From NCBI GenBank assembly GCA_014825775.1, contig MVAQ01000042.1, positions 49,384 to 113,383 on the forward strand: a stretch of 64,000 bases of DNA, read 5' to 3'. The first letter of the stretch is position 1; each line of letters begins with the position of its first letter. Both the position numbers and the translations under genes were made by a program. Under the pieces are notes generated by a model. That model searched no databases. It was not told the DNA's origin and worked only from the letters and a program-made list of their open reading frames with translations. The DNA comes from Krasilnikovozyma curviuscula. Its lineage: Eukaryota; Basidiomycota; Tremellomycetes; Cystofilobasidiales; Mrakiaceae. Below are positions 23,513 through 35,254 of the stretch, in pieces.

Positions 23513-24481
23513 TTACATAGACAGGTTCGGCGAAGACGGTGCAACTTCATTATATTTTAAATGATGGAACCTTCCCAACAGTGCCTTGAGATTATCGCAA
23601 TGATCCATCTGAAGCCACTGGATGTTGAGCATGAGTCCTTCTATCCACTGCTTGTGTTCATCTTCAATTGCATGTCGAATGGGTAACAGCGACCCAAAGA
23701 TGATGAAGCTTGCAAGGAGCGGGAAGGACGGAAGATGCGGGGCGGAAATTGACAGGTGGAAGGGACGTGAGGGTGATTTCAAGGTTGAGTTACTAACCAG
23801 AAGCTCCTGCGCAGTGTAGATGAAAAAGAGTGAGAGAAAGAGATTGTATTTGGACGTCGAAAGTTGCCCGATGCCTTAGTCGAACTCGCACCTCAATGAA
23901 TCTGCTTTGCTTGGTAAACCAGAGGCTGTTGCAGTGAAAATGGAAAGGTTTCCTAATCATTGAAGTTACAGTAGATTAGAAAAGGTTCTCCGTACAGCGC
24001 TAGGTAAAAGATCGGTTACTGCGACGCACAAACTTAAAGGAGTAGGTGTAGGAGCTCCAGCTCCCGGCAAACCAGAAGGAATTGAAATGTTTTCACCTCC
24101 TTCATCCTTAGTTTTACACCCCTGTTTCTCACTGCTCGAAGCTGCTGAGACGTGGATGACTAGACGCAGAGTAAATTCTCTGGTCAGTGAGACCACAGGC
24201 AAGCAGAGACTATGTTGCTGACCCAAATCTTTCTCTATGAGATGCCAGTGAGACCTCGCAATTTCATGGAGTTTTACTACAAAGTATTCTGGGGGGACAT
24301 GGTCTTGGAAGTCGTTAAGAGCAAAAGAGCCATGTGAGATCAGGTTGGAGTCATCAAAAAGACTGGAGTGCGAAGCGTCGGAGGGTTCGTGCTGTTCCTG
24401 CTCATTTGTGGTATCTGTCGAGCTTGTACTGGCTGGAGTTTCAAGGGGGCAGTCTCCTTCACAAGCCAGTGAGAGCCGCAT
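23513..24481 (-). CDS. Orphan spliced gene, hypothetical protein
   Basis: Best model: complement(23513..23661, 23794..23806, 23892..23952, 24030..24481); 224 aa. I do not recognise it. The N-terminal half is Ser/Thr/Glu-rich, then VPPEYFVVKLHEIARSHWHL. The spliced C-terminal half reads as a coherent, probably helical and Trp-rich segment (FHFHCNSLWFTKQSRFIEEL, then QWIEGLMLNIQWLQMDHCDN). Coherence of this segment is what selected the GTGCGT donor at 24029 and the phase of exon 2. The 13-nt exon and intron 3 are less certain: leaving intron 3 unspliced also keeps the frame open, with a proline-rich insert. It is convergent with the lipase gene; 254 bp separate the two stops. Confidence 0.5.
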
Positions 24482-25356
24482 TTTATTGAGCTTGGCGCTC
24501 CTGTGTTGTGATGAGTGAAACTGATGTGAGTGATAATATGCTTTGAGCTGCTAAACAGAGGGGATGGCGGACAGAAGACAGATATGGAAGGTATCAAGCA
24601 TGCAGTTTCTCCGAGAAGTGGAAATCTTTGTCGGAGGAGCAAGCCGGATAAAATTCAGGAGTGTGCGATCGGTTTCATCGATTCCTTTGGGGGGAGAGCT
24701 CCACCTGCCAGCCACCCAGGCGTTCTCACTCCGACCCTACACATCATTTCCAACGCGCGAAGCGTGTTACAAATGATGTTTTTGCACATTTCGACTAACG
24801 GATCCCTTGTTTGCTTTTTCACATAAATCAAATAGAGAACTCTGTAAACACCAGTCCTCTGCTTTTCTATCAGAACCAACGCACGTCTAGGTTCGAGAAC
24901 ATCAAGGATCTACCCTCTTCCATATAGCCTCATTTCCACAACTAGTGCTGCAATGTTAAGAGACAATTCACATCTTCGCAGTCGCAGAGACATCCAGGGG
25001 GCACACCCAAAGACCGCCGCCTAGTAATTTTGGGCGATGAAGAAGCCGGTTACAAAACACCGGTCGTTACCGACTTCACTTGATGAGTAAAATAGTGCCC
25101 AAAAGGATGTGGGTGGTGGAAAGGGTTATATGGAACCCTCAGATGTTCTAAGAGGGATGTTCAGTGGCGTTTTCCCTCGCCTTTTGACGCGAGAACTCTC
25201 CTTGCTGGATCGCCATCACCAAGCCAGTTTCCCTCACTGACCATATAAAATTAAATATTGTGATACATCCATTACAATAGGAAGTATGAGCAGATAATGC
25301 TTTTGTGTTTTATTGTTGGGACGCGCTATTCGATGCGCGGGGATTTACCGCGAGGC
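24482..25356. other. Intergenic region, no gene recognised
   Basis: 875 bp between two minus-strand genes. Small overlapping frames on both strands near 24530-24880 show no domain. It includes the promoter of the orphan gene and the 3' region of VCX1. Confidence 0.4.
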
Positions 25357-27193
25357 TCAAGAGACCCAGACTAGATGGCAAACTAAAGTCAAATCGTCTT
25401 CACATTAATCTCTCACAGAATCTTACTCACAGGCAAGAGCAATTACGCCATAGAGAGCCATGAGCATAAGTCCCTCCAGGTAATTGGTCTCACCATCCTG
25501 TAGAAGCATGTTCACCAAGATGACAGAGACGAAAAGGATGATGGTCTCGAAGTCAGAGAAGAAGAGGGTAAGGTCCTTGCCCATAATCCAACCAAGGATG
25601 ACAAGCAAAGGGATGAGACCAGCAGAGACTACAGAATGCAAGGTCAGGCGGTGACAAGTGACAAGTAAATGCCGTACAAAGTCGTCAATGGAACTCACTT
25701 TGAATGCTACTTCCGACCGCAACACCCATTGTCAGCTCCATCTTGCCCTTCATTGCCATCCACACAGCCGTGACATGTTCAGCAGCGTTTCCAACAATGG
25801 GCAAGAGGATCAGACCGATGAAAGTTTGAGGAATATGCCATTTCTCAGCAGTTTCGTCGATGCTAGCCACTAAATAATCAGCACAGAACGAAGTGATAAT
25901 GGTGATGATGATAAGGCAGACACCAGCGGTCCAGACACCCATTGAGGCTTCCTCTTCCTCTTCCTCCTCGCCGTCGACGGAAGGTGCGACGAAGAGTGAG
26001 GCGTGAGATTTGAGTTGAAAGTAGATGAAGCTGCGCAACAAGAAGGGTGAGACCTTCACTGGCACTAGCTAGGGAATCAGTAGAGAAAGCTGGCTCACGC
26101 AATGTAAACCAAGAACAGGATGATGGCTGTACCTCTGCTGAGCATGAGCAAGCCGTTCACCGGAACTTCATCACCACCCTTCTCCAACAGGAGGTTGACG
26201 CTGTCCGATGCAACGATGGAGGATCTTTGAGAAGCATGGTAGGCAGCTGGAATGACCAAAGTGATACATGACAGGGTCATCAAGGAGCTCATACTGTTCA
26301 AGCAAGAAGACGAGATTAGTACAGGAACAAAGCTGTGATTGCAAAGATGACTGACGCCTGAGCAGCCGTGACTTGGAAATGAGATGTAGAGTAGACGAAT
26401 CCTCCAGCAAAGAAACTCATTCCCAAGACCAACAAGATGTTTGACAAGATTGAACCGATCATTGAAGTTTGGACTAGCCTCAGCTGATTCTGACTCAAAG
26501 CGACGATTCCAACGATCAGTCTAATCAACACAAAGAGTCAGTACGTCATCAAAACAAAGCAGTCTTCATTGGTCAGACTAACTCGACAGCATTACCGAAC
26601 CTGATCGATCAAAGAGGAGATTATGAGCTTCGGGCGGATTTGAACGCATGCAACTACGGGACTCACGTTGCGTTCAAGAGACCACCCAAAGTTTGACCAA
26701 GTGGAATGGCAAGCTGCTCTGTAGCATCTCCAAGAAGTTTTGCCTGATGTCATAGAGACTAGGGATCAGTAAAAGTATCCTCTTTCCGCAGGCGTTTTCA
26801 AGACGAATACCCCGTTTTAGGATGGGGCCATCTTCAAAACCTCAAGCCCAGCCAGCGCAGCCACATCAATAAAGACTCACGAGAGGTACAACGGCGATGA
26901 AGGAGAAGGTGAACCTGACAGGGGCGCTGTGAGCAGAAGGATGATGGAGAGCGAGATGTCATTGAAGCCAGAAGCAAGCGGATCAGTCTCGATGGAGATT
27001 AACACATGTTGTGCCCAGTGTAATAGCAGATGAGCACTGACCTCCATTCGAGTTTATCACTGAGAATACTCAGAGGGATGGCCAACAGCAAAACGTTCAG
27101 CCAAGAGCCCAACAGCAGGTGTCGGAGACTCTGAACGACCGAAGGCTTTGGTTTGTGGTGCTGTAGGTCGAGGAGTGGGGTATGTTCAGACAT
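25357..27193 (-). CDS. VCX1: Vacuolar Ca2+/H+ exchanger, Vcx1/CAX type
   Basis: Nine exons: complement(25357..25370, 25431..25628, 25699..26030, 26099..26293, 26356..26520, 26583..26600, 26667..26743, 26881..26914, 27042..27193); 394 aa. It exports cytosolic Ca2+ into the vacuole in exchange for protons. Both alpha-repeat signatures of the CAX family are present: GNAVELIVGIVAL (c-1, split by two introns) and LPIVGNAAEHVTAV (c-2), each with the Glu that binds Ca2+. Between the repeats is the acidic run DGEEEEEEEA (about residues 225-235), the 'acidic motif' loop of CAX exchangers. The N-terminus LLGSWLNVLLLAIPLSIL and about 11 hydrophobic segments follow the family plan. Length is close to yeast Vcx1 (411 aa). 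The 18-nt exon 26583..26600 carries the GNAVE residues. Confidence 0.93.
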
Positions 27194-27492
27194 TCTTCGT
27201 CTCCAGCTGAAATTTCAGAGATATGATAGAACGAGGTTGTGATGGCCAGCAGTAAACAAAGCCTCTGAAATTGCTTGACCGGGTTTGCTGTGCACCGCCA
27301 CGATGGCAAGCCAAGACAAAACTATTTGTTGATATTTTGTCGCCTGCACTAAAAAAGAGTTGGAAAATCTTGCAAGAGAAATAGCCCTGTCTTTTTGTCA
27401 GGGTGGAGAAACGAAACAGCTGAGATATCAGCACAAATGGCTCTACATTCGCTCTAAGATCTCCTAAGATCTCCACAACACACTAGCATCTT

Positions 27493-29482
27493 TTAGAGGA
27501 TGACAGTATCCCCGCCCTGATCTCTATGGTTCTTCCCCTTCCCTCTTTCCCATTCAACTCTCATCCATGCCTCTTTGGCAAACGTTGCTATCGCCAAGTC
27601 CTCATCGTAGTACTGCTTGAACCGCTGAACCTCTTCTGCAAGCTTGACTTTCCCGTCGGGAGAAGATAGGAGAGAACGGATATTCGTGAAGAATTTGGTG
27701 AGTTGGGTAAGGTTGTGTGAGGTCTGTAGACGACAATGCGAAGGAGATCCTTTTAGTCACCCGTCATGCGTGTAATACAAGATGTGAACATACCAAGAGC
27801 GCGTGAGCAGACATTTCATGGACCATGAGCAGATCTGAAGACCAATAAGCAGTAGAAATAGTAAGCATCTATTTGAGATAGCAACCTCAGCTGTCAATAC
27901 TCACGATGGATATAAGCTCGGGTTACAGGCTTCGCTTTACCCTTCTGACCCTGCCCAGCACTATTAACACAATGAACTAGCCTTTTTCCCCTAAATTCAG
28001 GTTGACAGGCCATACATTCGCAATCGCTGCCTTCCTCAAAGAACCCAAAGAACTGATTGGCATAAATTGGGTCGTACAAGTTCATACCGATGTTCTGCTT
28101 CCCCGATACCGTAGTCGTGGGTGCTGGGAAGGTGAAAGTGAAGGGAATACCGATGTTGGCAAGAGTGATTGCCCAAGTTGCGTCAAAGACATCGAACCCG
28201 ATTTGAATGAGGTCCAGAATTTCATGAGGCGAGTTGGCGCCAGTGAGCATTCGTGGTTTGTTGGATGGGAGCAGTGCCAAGGATGCTGAGACGATTGGAT
28301 TGAGATAGTCCGTGAAAGAGGATGCTGGAGTTGATGCCAGTGATAAAGTTGTGAAAGATGCCTCGACTGGCTTGGTGGTGGTGGACGAGTCGGTGTTGGC
28401 TGTGGTGAAGGTAAAAATTTCTCTCAGGATAGGTAAAGGGAAGATATATCCCGATATGAAGTCGTCCAGGCACCGCTCATCTTCATTTCCAGGTTCACCG
28501 ACTGATTGTCCCAAAGTTGGTATCCTGAGAATTTCTTGAGCAGTCATGACGTTGAAGATGGGAAGCTTAAGTGTTTTGGCCATGAGGGTTCTAGCCCGGA
28601 GGGACCGACCACCAGTGAGTTCCAGGAACAGCGGGATGCCTTCATTCTTGTCGTGCGGTGATGCTAGAGGTGCGTCTATCGCGGGCTTGACGAGATCTCG
28701 CAGCCAGTTCATTGTCCTCTCTACAGCCCTAATCTCCCTCCTTCCAGCGTTCTTCCTTTCGGCTTGATCCACTTCTGTTCCCGGTTTGACAATAGATTCC
28801 TTCAACTTCCTCTCCTGCTTTTCACCTTGCCAGCCACCAGTGCCATCAGCAAGCAAGTGAATTGCGTCGATTTCAGATTGTTGCGACAGCGCGTTGGCGA
28901 CAGCGTAGAAGTCACGGGGGGCAATAGGGGTAATTCCAGTCGATGGTGAGTGGAACACACGTTTGTTATCTGAAGAGGGTATTGGCGGAAGGAGGGAGGG
29001 GTCTGAGAGGGAAACAGAGGTGATAGTGTTCGAGGACAACGAAGGTGACAGCGGATTTGGAAGCCCGGTAGTTGGCGTTGTTCGAAGCTGATATGGAAGA
29101 TCGGATAAGGAGCTTGAGAGTCTAATAAAATGTTCAACAAAATCTGAGGTAAGCAACTGCGATCACTTTCAGACCTAAAGCTGCTGGTTACTGACAGGTA
29201 TTCTAAAGGCAAATTACACCAGTTGCTGTCCAATGTCGTTCTCTCCACCGAGTCATAAGTGAGATTATCAAGCGTTCCTCGTCTGGTGGGATAGATCACT
29301 GCTGGAGTTTGTATCTGGACAATCTTTGAATCCCCTTTCTTGCTGAAAAAGAGCGTGCCTAGTCGAGCGTCGTGGCCATCTTCGAGCTTAAAAGAGAGCT
29401 TCGAGCTTGATGCTAATGATGGGATGAAGTCTGGTAGTGATGAAGCGTTTCTACCCTGGTTGGAACGAGCTGTCGGTGCCAT
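27493..29482 (-). CDS. QTRT2: Queuine tRNA-ribosyltransferase accessory subunit 2 (QTRT2)
   Basis: Four exons: complement(27493..27723, 27794..27834, 27905..29121, 29196..29482); 591 aa. In eukaryotes QTRT1 and QTRT2 form the heterodimer that swaps guanine-34 for queuine in GUN-anticodon tRNAs; QTRT2 lacks catalysis and is associated with mitochondria. The TGT-fold N-terminus (LGTLFFSKKGDSKIVQIQTPAVIYPTRRG) and the RMLTGANSPHEILDLIQIGFDVFD segment are visible. So are the zinc site C-x-C-x-x-C (CECMAC) with its distal His in YIHHL, followed by the LLTSHN motif. The zinc His lies exactly at a junction (C|AT), which supports the splice. It is longer than human QTRT2 (415 aa) because of a Ser/Pro-rich insertion near residues 110-190 and a longer central part. 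The ATG was chosen at 29480-29482; upstream in-frame codons lack ATG. Confidence 0.85.
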
Positions 29483-30141
29483 TTTAAAGGGAAAGTGGCG
29501 GCGAGCGAACGAAGAGCTGAAGAGCCGTATGATTGCCAAAATACCAGGATCAAGTATCTGGTTGAATTAAAAGCTTCAGGGTCAGACTTTAGTTACAATT
29601 AGAAGGTAAACGAAGAAATGTGCTGGTTGACAGCAGCGAAGGCACCAACGAGGAGAACATACTCACTCAGCACTAAAGACGACCGAGCAAACACAGCTTC
29701 TTTCAGGTTTGATTCTTAGAGGCGCTTATCGAGCACTTTTCAGAAGGACAGGAAATATGAAACAGGTTGGTGTGGACGTTGAAAAGCTGATGCTACAATT
29801 TGCACCTAACGACGACTTCCTCTCAGTAGTCATTGTGGCCATTTGATGATCTTCGGCCAAAAGTGAAAGCTGAAGGTATGTAACCAGATCATTCCGGTGT
29901 TTTTAATGGTTTGACTGATTTTACTCTACAGGTCTCCCTGAAGCCTGCTGGTCGAGACGATTTTCTTCTTACTCTGCTAAAACAGCTGGTAGAGTGCTGG
30001 ACTGAGAAGCCACTGGCCTCTCTAACTGCATCCTGAGAACTACTGCAGGCTTATTATACAGAGTTGTTACGAATTGTAGAGCTCTATGTCGTCTTGGTTC
30101 CTGTAGCCTGCCGCGAAGTTCTTGGAACACTTCTGGTCACG
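29483..30141. other. Divergent promoter region, QTRT2 / orphan gene
   Basis: 659 bp between two divergent genes. It presumably contains both promoters. No recognisable gene or repeat. Confidence 0.45.
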
Positions 30142-31721
30142 ATGTCCTCAGGATCTGCAGCACCAACCAGCAACGTACCAGATGTTGAAGTCGAAGAGCT
30201 GCTTGACTTCTCAGTTCCACTACCCGCACCGACCAGAGGTCAGCTGAAGAGGGAAATTTCGCGAAACTATGAATTGACACTCTCGTCAATGTACCACACC
30301 GCGCTGGAGGAAGAGGACATTCATCTGAGAAAGAAAGAAAATCGACGTCAGTCTATTGTCGGGAAGAAGATGTTGTCAAAGGTCGTCATAGCTGAGGAAA
30401 GTGTGAGCGACCGTGAGAGCGACTATTCCCTCTCATCACAGCACTCGTTATCGTCAAATACGTCAGTACAGCGACCCAGGAAGCGGCGAAAGATATCGAT
30501 GGATCTCAGGGAATCTTTCTTATTGGAACCACAACATCGACTGCAACACCGACATCGCTCATACTTCCCTTACTTCCCACCGTCGTCCACTTCTCACAAG
30601 TACGACAACAACGTCGATCATTTGCGAAAAAAGAAGCACCGCAATCGAATCCCACAAGCACACCGGACTCCATTGACGAACAAGAAGAGTTTTTTCAAGA
30701 AAAAAGAGGACGATGAAAACAGTGATTTGGATATTATAGATCCAAACTGGTTGCAACGAAACAAAGAATACAAGTTACTGCTCTCAACTTTTCCTGATGA
30801 ACTCCTCTCCGTTGCATCTCAACTCATAGCCTCAAGCCAGAAGCCCTCTGATTCATCATCACTATTTCCGAACGCAACGACAGTCATCCCACTATACCTC
30901 CAACCAGCAATCATCCTCTCCGTTGTCCAGAAACTCAACTCGCTCCTGTCGACTCTCGCTGAACAAGGCGAAAGGACCAGAATGCTGGCAGCTCCCAGTG
31001 AGAAGAAGGCAGTAAAGAATAGTGTCGATAGGTGGGGGTACAAGTGGAAAGAGAGAGTCACGAGCTGGGAAGGTGTTGTGAAAGCAGTGGAAACGTTGTC
31101 TGGAGAAGGAGGAATCGTGGATGATGAGTAAGCTTCTTTCGCTCTAATATCTATTAATCTTTATCTAACTATTAATCACGGGGTTTAAGTGTCATGATAA
31201 GAACCCGGAACCGTCTTATCAAAATCTTCGGCGACTCAATTAAACTTCGTGAGTCCTTCCTACCGGTCCTCCTTTTGCCAAATCCACATTTCATAACCTT
31301 TTACAAATCTCAATTTATACCAGCTCCAGCATTTTCTACTACCTCGAACGATAGACTGCCCCCATCCCTGGGGTCAGAATACTTCACCCCGACCCTGACC
31401 TTCGATAAAGCTCGAGTTAGACGGAAGTTGAAGTTAGACAGGGCTAGGAGAGAACGCCTGAAGAGTGGTGAAGCACCTCCTGTAGAAGAGCAAGAAATAG
31501 TACCACACGATAATGACATAGGAGACGAGGAGGAAGAAGAAAACAGAAATATCCAACACAAAAGTGATGTAGACAGTGACGACAGCAGCTCTGACGGCGA
31601 AGACGATCGTGACGACGATGGAGGTAGTGAACATACTACTGCTAGTGATGAAGATGATGAAGATGACGAAGAAGAAGGCCACGTTGAGGATGAAGATGCT
31701 CAGAGCATCAATGAGATCTGA
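30142..31721 (+). CDS. Orphan protein with basic N-half and highly acidic tail
   Basis: Three exons: 30142..31127, 31190..31248, 31324..31721; 480 aa. I do not recognise a family. The N-terminal third contains Ser runs and basic clusters that look like nuclear localisation signals (PRKRRKI, LRKKKHRNR, KKSFFKKK). A middle region (about residues 205-330) is helical and could be a domain (DPNWLQRNKEYKLLLSTFPDELL through DRWGYKWKERVTSWEGVVKAVETL). Then comes a basic stretch KARVRRKLKLDRARRERLK and finally about 80 residues that are mostly Asp/Glu/Ser. The composition suggests a chromatin, nucleolar or kinetochore protein, but that is inference from charge only. The ATG at 30142 is the first in a frame that is also open upstream without ATG. 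Confidence 0.6.
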
Positions 31722-33109
31722 AGGAGCCAAGTCGTTCAGGTTCGATCTTTTCTCTGTCAAATCACTTCATCTGATTGATGACTTTGCAACAGCAAGCTAA
31801 CATGTTTTTATGCGTTGTCCTTCGTTCCCAGACAAGACAGACCGGTCTCTGCTGGAAAGTATGTACTCTTACCCGCAGCTTGTTTTCTCTTCATTTCTTG
31901 TCTCGCACCATACGGTAAACACTCCAGTTTCTCCGCCTGAACATGTAGTGATGAACACCTGCACAATTATCACTTACCGACCCTCCAATAGGTGTTCGCG
32001 GAATGTTGATCCACTATTTTTATTTAGTTTGCAATCTGAACAGCACCATTTCCAATATCCTCTTGCTTTCTTCACATCTCTCTTTGCTTTTCAAACTCTT
32101 GATTGACCAACAGCTAATTTTATTTGACAGGTCTTGACTACGGAAGATAGGGGTATCAAAGGAACATTTCAGAACCTTGTCTGTTTTGGAACGACGTTAC
32201 AAGCTGCAGAGGGCGCGTTATGGATAACTCATTCTTCGGTCAGCTCTGACTTTTTGGGGTCCACTGGTTTTTTCTTAACAGTATTTTGAACTAACAGTCT
32301 GATCATTCTTAGATGATGGTCATGATACGATGGTGCTGATGGGAGAGGGTGATACAAATCACATCGGTAAGTATAACAACCATCTCTAGAGTCAGATAGT
32401 CTCTAACACTCTCCCTTCAATTTCAAAGGCTTCAAATGTCCCCATTGATTTAAAAGCCGGAAAAATCAGCTTCCTTCACTAATGTTTATAGCCAAAGTGT
32501 TTTCATCGCGATGCAAACGTCTCTATTTTTCTTCTCCTTTTTCCTTTCTCTCTTTGCGTTGTACCTTTTATCGTCGATTTGATCGCTTTAATGAGGATGA
32601 ACGTCTTCTTTTCACTTCAACTTTTTTTCCTGATGTGGTTTTCACCTCGCTTGCAAGTCTCGAAACAAATACTCTCGCAGTCCAACGATACGCTGTACAT
32701 ATCTGCAAAAGCAAACTGTACCCAAGAATCTTTACCAAATCTAACAGACCTGTTCATACGTTCACAACTTCCAAAACAAGTCCACCAAGAACCGTGCGAA
32801 AATGTGAGTGTCGCGACTATATAGTTGCTGTTACGTAAAATTCGGATGCAATGTTCCCCAATTTGGAAAGTTGATTTGCCACACGTTTCGCTGGTTGACT
32901 CTGAAAAATTCTTGAGTCCCAGATTTTCTCTTCACCCTCATCATCCAATTTTAACTAATTGTAAGTGTTCATCACCATTACGGGGAGCAGGTAGCTCAGT
33001 TGCAGCTCTGCCTGCCTATGTATCTTGTTCGATTGAAAAGTTGCTGATCATCTCATCTGATTCATTTTTGTTCCATCTCTTTCCTTGGAATCTCCCATCA
33101 TACAGCAAA
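31722..33109. other. Region upstream of TEF1 with weak coding signals
   Basis: 1.4 kb between the orphan gene and TEF1. The right part holds the TEF1 promoter and leader intron. At 32131..32238 an exon-like open frame after a TTTGACAG acceptor reads VLTTEDRGIKGTFQNLVCFG. At 32313..32365 a second one reads DGHDTMVLMGEGDTNHI. Together these faintly resemble the two halves of a small Sm-fold protein, but the most obvious intron joins them out of phase and no start exon could be fixed. Confidence 0.35.
32960..33105 (+). promoter_or_regulatory. Probable 5'-UTR (leader) intron of TEF1
   Basis: A GTAAGT donor at 32960 and an ATACAG acceptor ending at 33105, four bases before the TEF1 ATG, bracket 146 bases ending in a pyrimidine-rich tract. 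Leader introns are common in highly expressed fungal translation-factor genes. Inferred, without transcript data. Confidence 0.5.
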
Positions 33110-35254
33110 ATGGGAAAGGACAAGGTCAGTCACCTCCTAAATTCCTAGCCATCCATTCTGTTCAGTGTACTGACCTGTTTGTTGCTATACTTTAATTATT
33201 GTAGCTTCACGTTAACGTATGTAAAAGTTGCTATCAGCGTACCTCGGCGGCTCCATCTGCAGCTTCAATACAGCATCATCTTCTTTTTGCTCACCCTTAC
33301 CCTCTTCTTCCTCTTCCAGGTCGTTGTCATCGGACACGTCGATTCCGGTAAATCCACCACCACTGGTCACATGATGTAAGTTACAAATTTGTTAAAAAAT
33401 CTTCTTCAACTTCATTTTTTTCCTGCGCTGGCGCTGATGCGAAATTTTTCTCTCTTCCCTACTTCTCAGCTACAAGTGTGGTGGTATTGATAAGGTATGT
33501 ATATCAAAACTCTATGATTGAATTTCATCCATCGCACAGCGGCTGACAGCAAATTTTCTTTGTTGAACAGAGAACCATCGAGAAGTTCGAGAAGGAAGCT
33601 GCCGAACTCGGAAAGGGTTCCTTCAAGTACGGTATGTATTTCAACACATTCCCTCGGTTTAAAACTAGTCGCTGATTCTATTTTATTTTTCCAGCTTGGG
33701 TTCTTGACAAGTTGAAGGCTGAGAGAGAGCGTGGTATCACCATTGATATCGCTCTCTGGAAGTTCGAGACTCCAAAGTACATGATCACTGTCATTGATGC
33801 TCCAGGTCACAGAGATTTCATCAAGAACATGATCACTGGTACCTCCCAGGCCGATTGTGCCATCCTCATCATTGGTGGTGGTGTTGGTGAATTCGAAGCT
33901 GGTATCTCCAAGGATGGACAGACCAGAGAGCACGCTCTCTTGGCTTTCACCCTCGGTGTTAGACAGCTCATTGTTGCCGTCAACAAGATGGACACCAACA
34001 AATACTCCGAGGCTCGTTTCGAGGAAATCATCAAGGAGACTCAAGGTTTCATCAAGAAGGTCGGTTACAACCCAAAGACTGTTGCTTTCGTCCCAATCTC
34101 TGGATGGAACGGTGACAACATGATTGAGGAGTCCACCAAGTAAGTCCTATGTTTCTACTGTGGTAGCAATTTTGTGAGGTGGCGATACTTTATTAACGCC
34201 TTCATTCTTTATTACAGCATGCCATGGTACAAGGGTTGGACCAAGGAGACCAAGTCCGGTGTTGTTAAGGGAAAGACCCTCCTCGAGGCCATTGACGCCA
34301 TCGAGCCACCAGTCAGACCTTCCGACAAGCCACTCAGACTTCCTCTCCAGGATGTCTACAAGATCGGTGGTATCGGTACGGTGCCAGTCGGTCGTGTTGA
34401 GACCGGTGTCATCAAGGCCGGTATGGTCGTTAACTTCGCTCCATGTACGTTGTCAATCTACTTGTCTGGTCGGAACTTTCTGGCTGATCTGTCCGTCTAT
34501 CTCCACAGCCAACGTCACCACTGAAGTCAAGTCCGTCGAGATGCACCACGAACAGCTCGTTGAGGGTCTCCCAGGTGACAACGTTGGTTTCAACATCAAG
34601 AACGTCTCCGTTAAGGATATCAGACGTGGTAACGTCTGCTCTGACTCCAAGAACGACCCAGCCAAGGAAGCCGCTTCCTTCAACGCCCAGGTCATCGTTC
34701 TTAACCACCCAGGTCAGATCGGAGCTGGTTACTCTCCAGTCCTCGATTGCCACACTGCCCACATTGCCTGCAAGTTCGATACCTTGATCGAGAAGATCGA
34801 CAGACGTTCCGGTAAGGTTATGGAAGCCTCTCCAAAGTTCGTCAAGTCCGGTGACGCTGGTGAGTTTATTTGCTGTTACCTTTGCTTGTATTTTTTATCT
34901 GACCTTTCGCCGTCCTTCCACAGCCATCGTCAAGCTTGTTCCATCTAAGCCAATGTGTGTTGAGTCTTACAACGAGTACCCACCACTCGGACGTTTCGCC
35001 GTCAGAGAGTAAGTCGACATTTGGTTCGTTCCCTTCTCTCCTAGCAATCTCTAATACCTTCTTCTCTTCCAGTATGAGGCAAACCGTTGCTGTCGGTGTC
35101 ATCAAGTCCGTTGAGAAGACCGACGGAAAGGGTGGTAAGGTCACCAAGGCTGCCGAGAAGGCGTAAGTTCACTTTTCTGCGTTGACTGCTTCAAACTTCG
35201 AACTTTTAGACTCACCTTCATTCAATTTATTCATACAGTGTCAAGAAGAAGTAA
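33110..35254 (+). CDS. TEF1: Translation elongation factor EF-1alpha
   Basis: Eleven exons: 33110..33124, 33205..33216, 33320..33375, 33470..33494, 33571..33631, 33695..34139, 34218..34444, 34509..34859, 34924..35008, 35073..35162, 35239..35254; 460 aa, the family length. It delivers aminoacyl-tRNA to the ribosomal A site as a GTPase. Exon 1 is five codons (MGKDK), exon 2 is four codons (LHVN), and exon 3 begins [18 protein letters not shown], the G1 P-loop. G3 is [13 protein letters not shown]4 is NKMD, and the C-terminus is AAEKAVKKK. Codon use is strongly biased to C-ending codons (AAG, GTC, ATC), as expected for one of the most expressed genes. That bias creates long antisense open frames, which are not genes. 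A probable leader intron lies upstream. Confidence 0.98.

Noticed and set aside
31434..31760. 108-codon minus-strand hydrophobic frame
   Set aside because: Antisense of the Asp/Glu-rich tail of the orphan gene; hydrophobicity is the expected complement of GAA/GAT-rich codons.
32985..33020. tRNA-like string GGTAGCTCAGTTG
   Set aside because: The D-stem complement and the T-loop at the proper distance are missing; it lies in the probable TEF1 leader intron.
33466..34044. 192-codon minus-strand open frame antisense to TEF1
   Set aside because: Shadow of strong C-ending codon bias in TEF1, and the real gene explains the region completely. It crosses TEF1 introns without respecting them.
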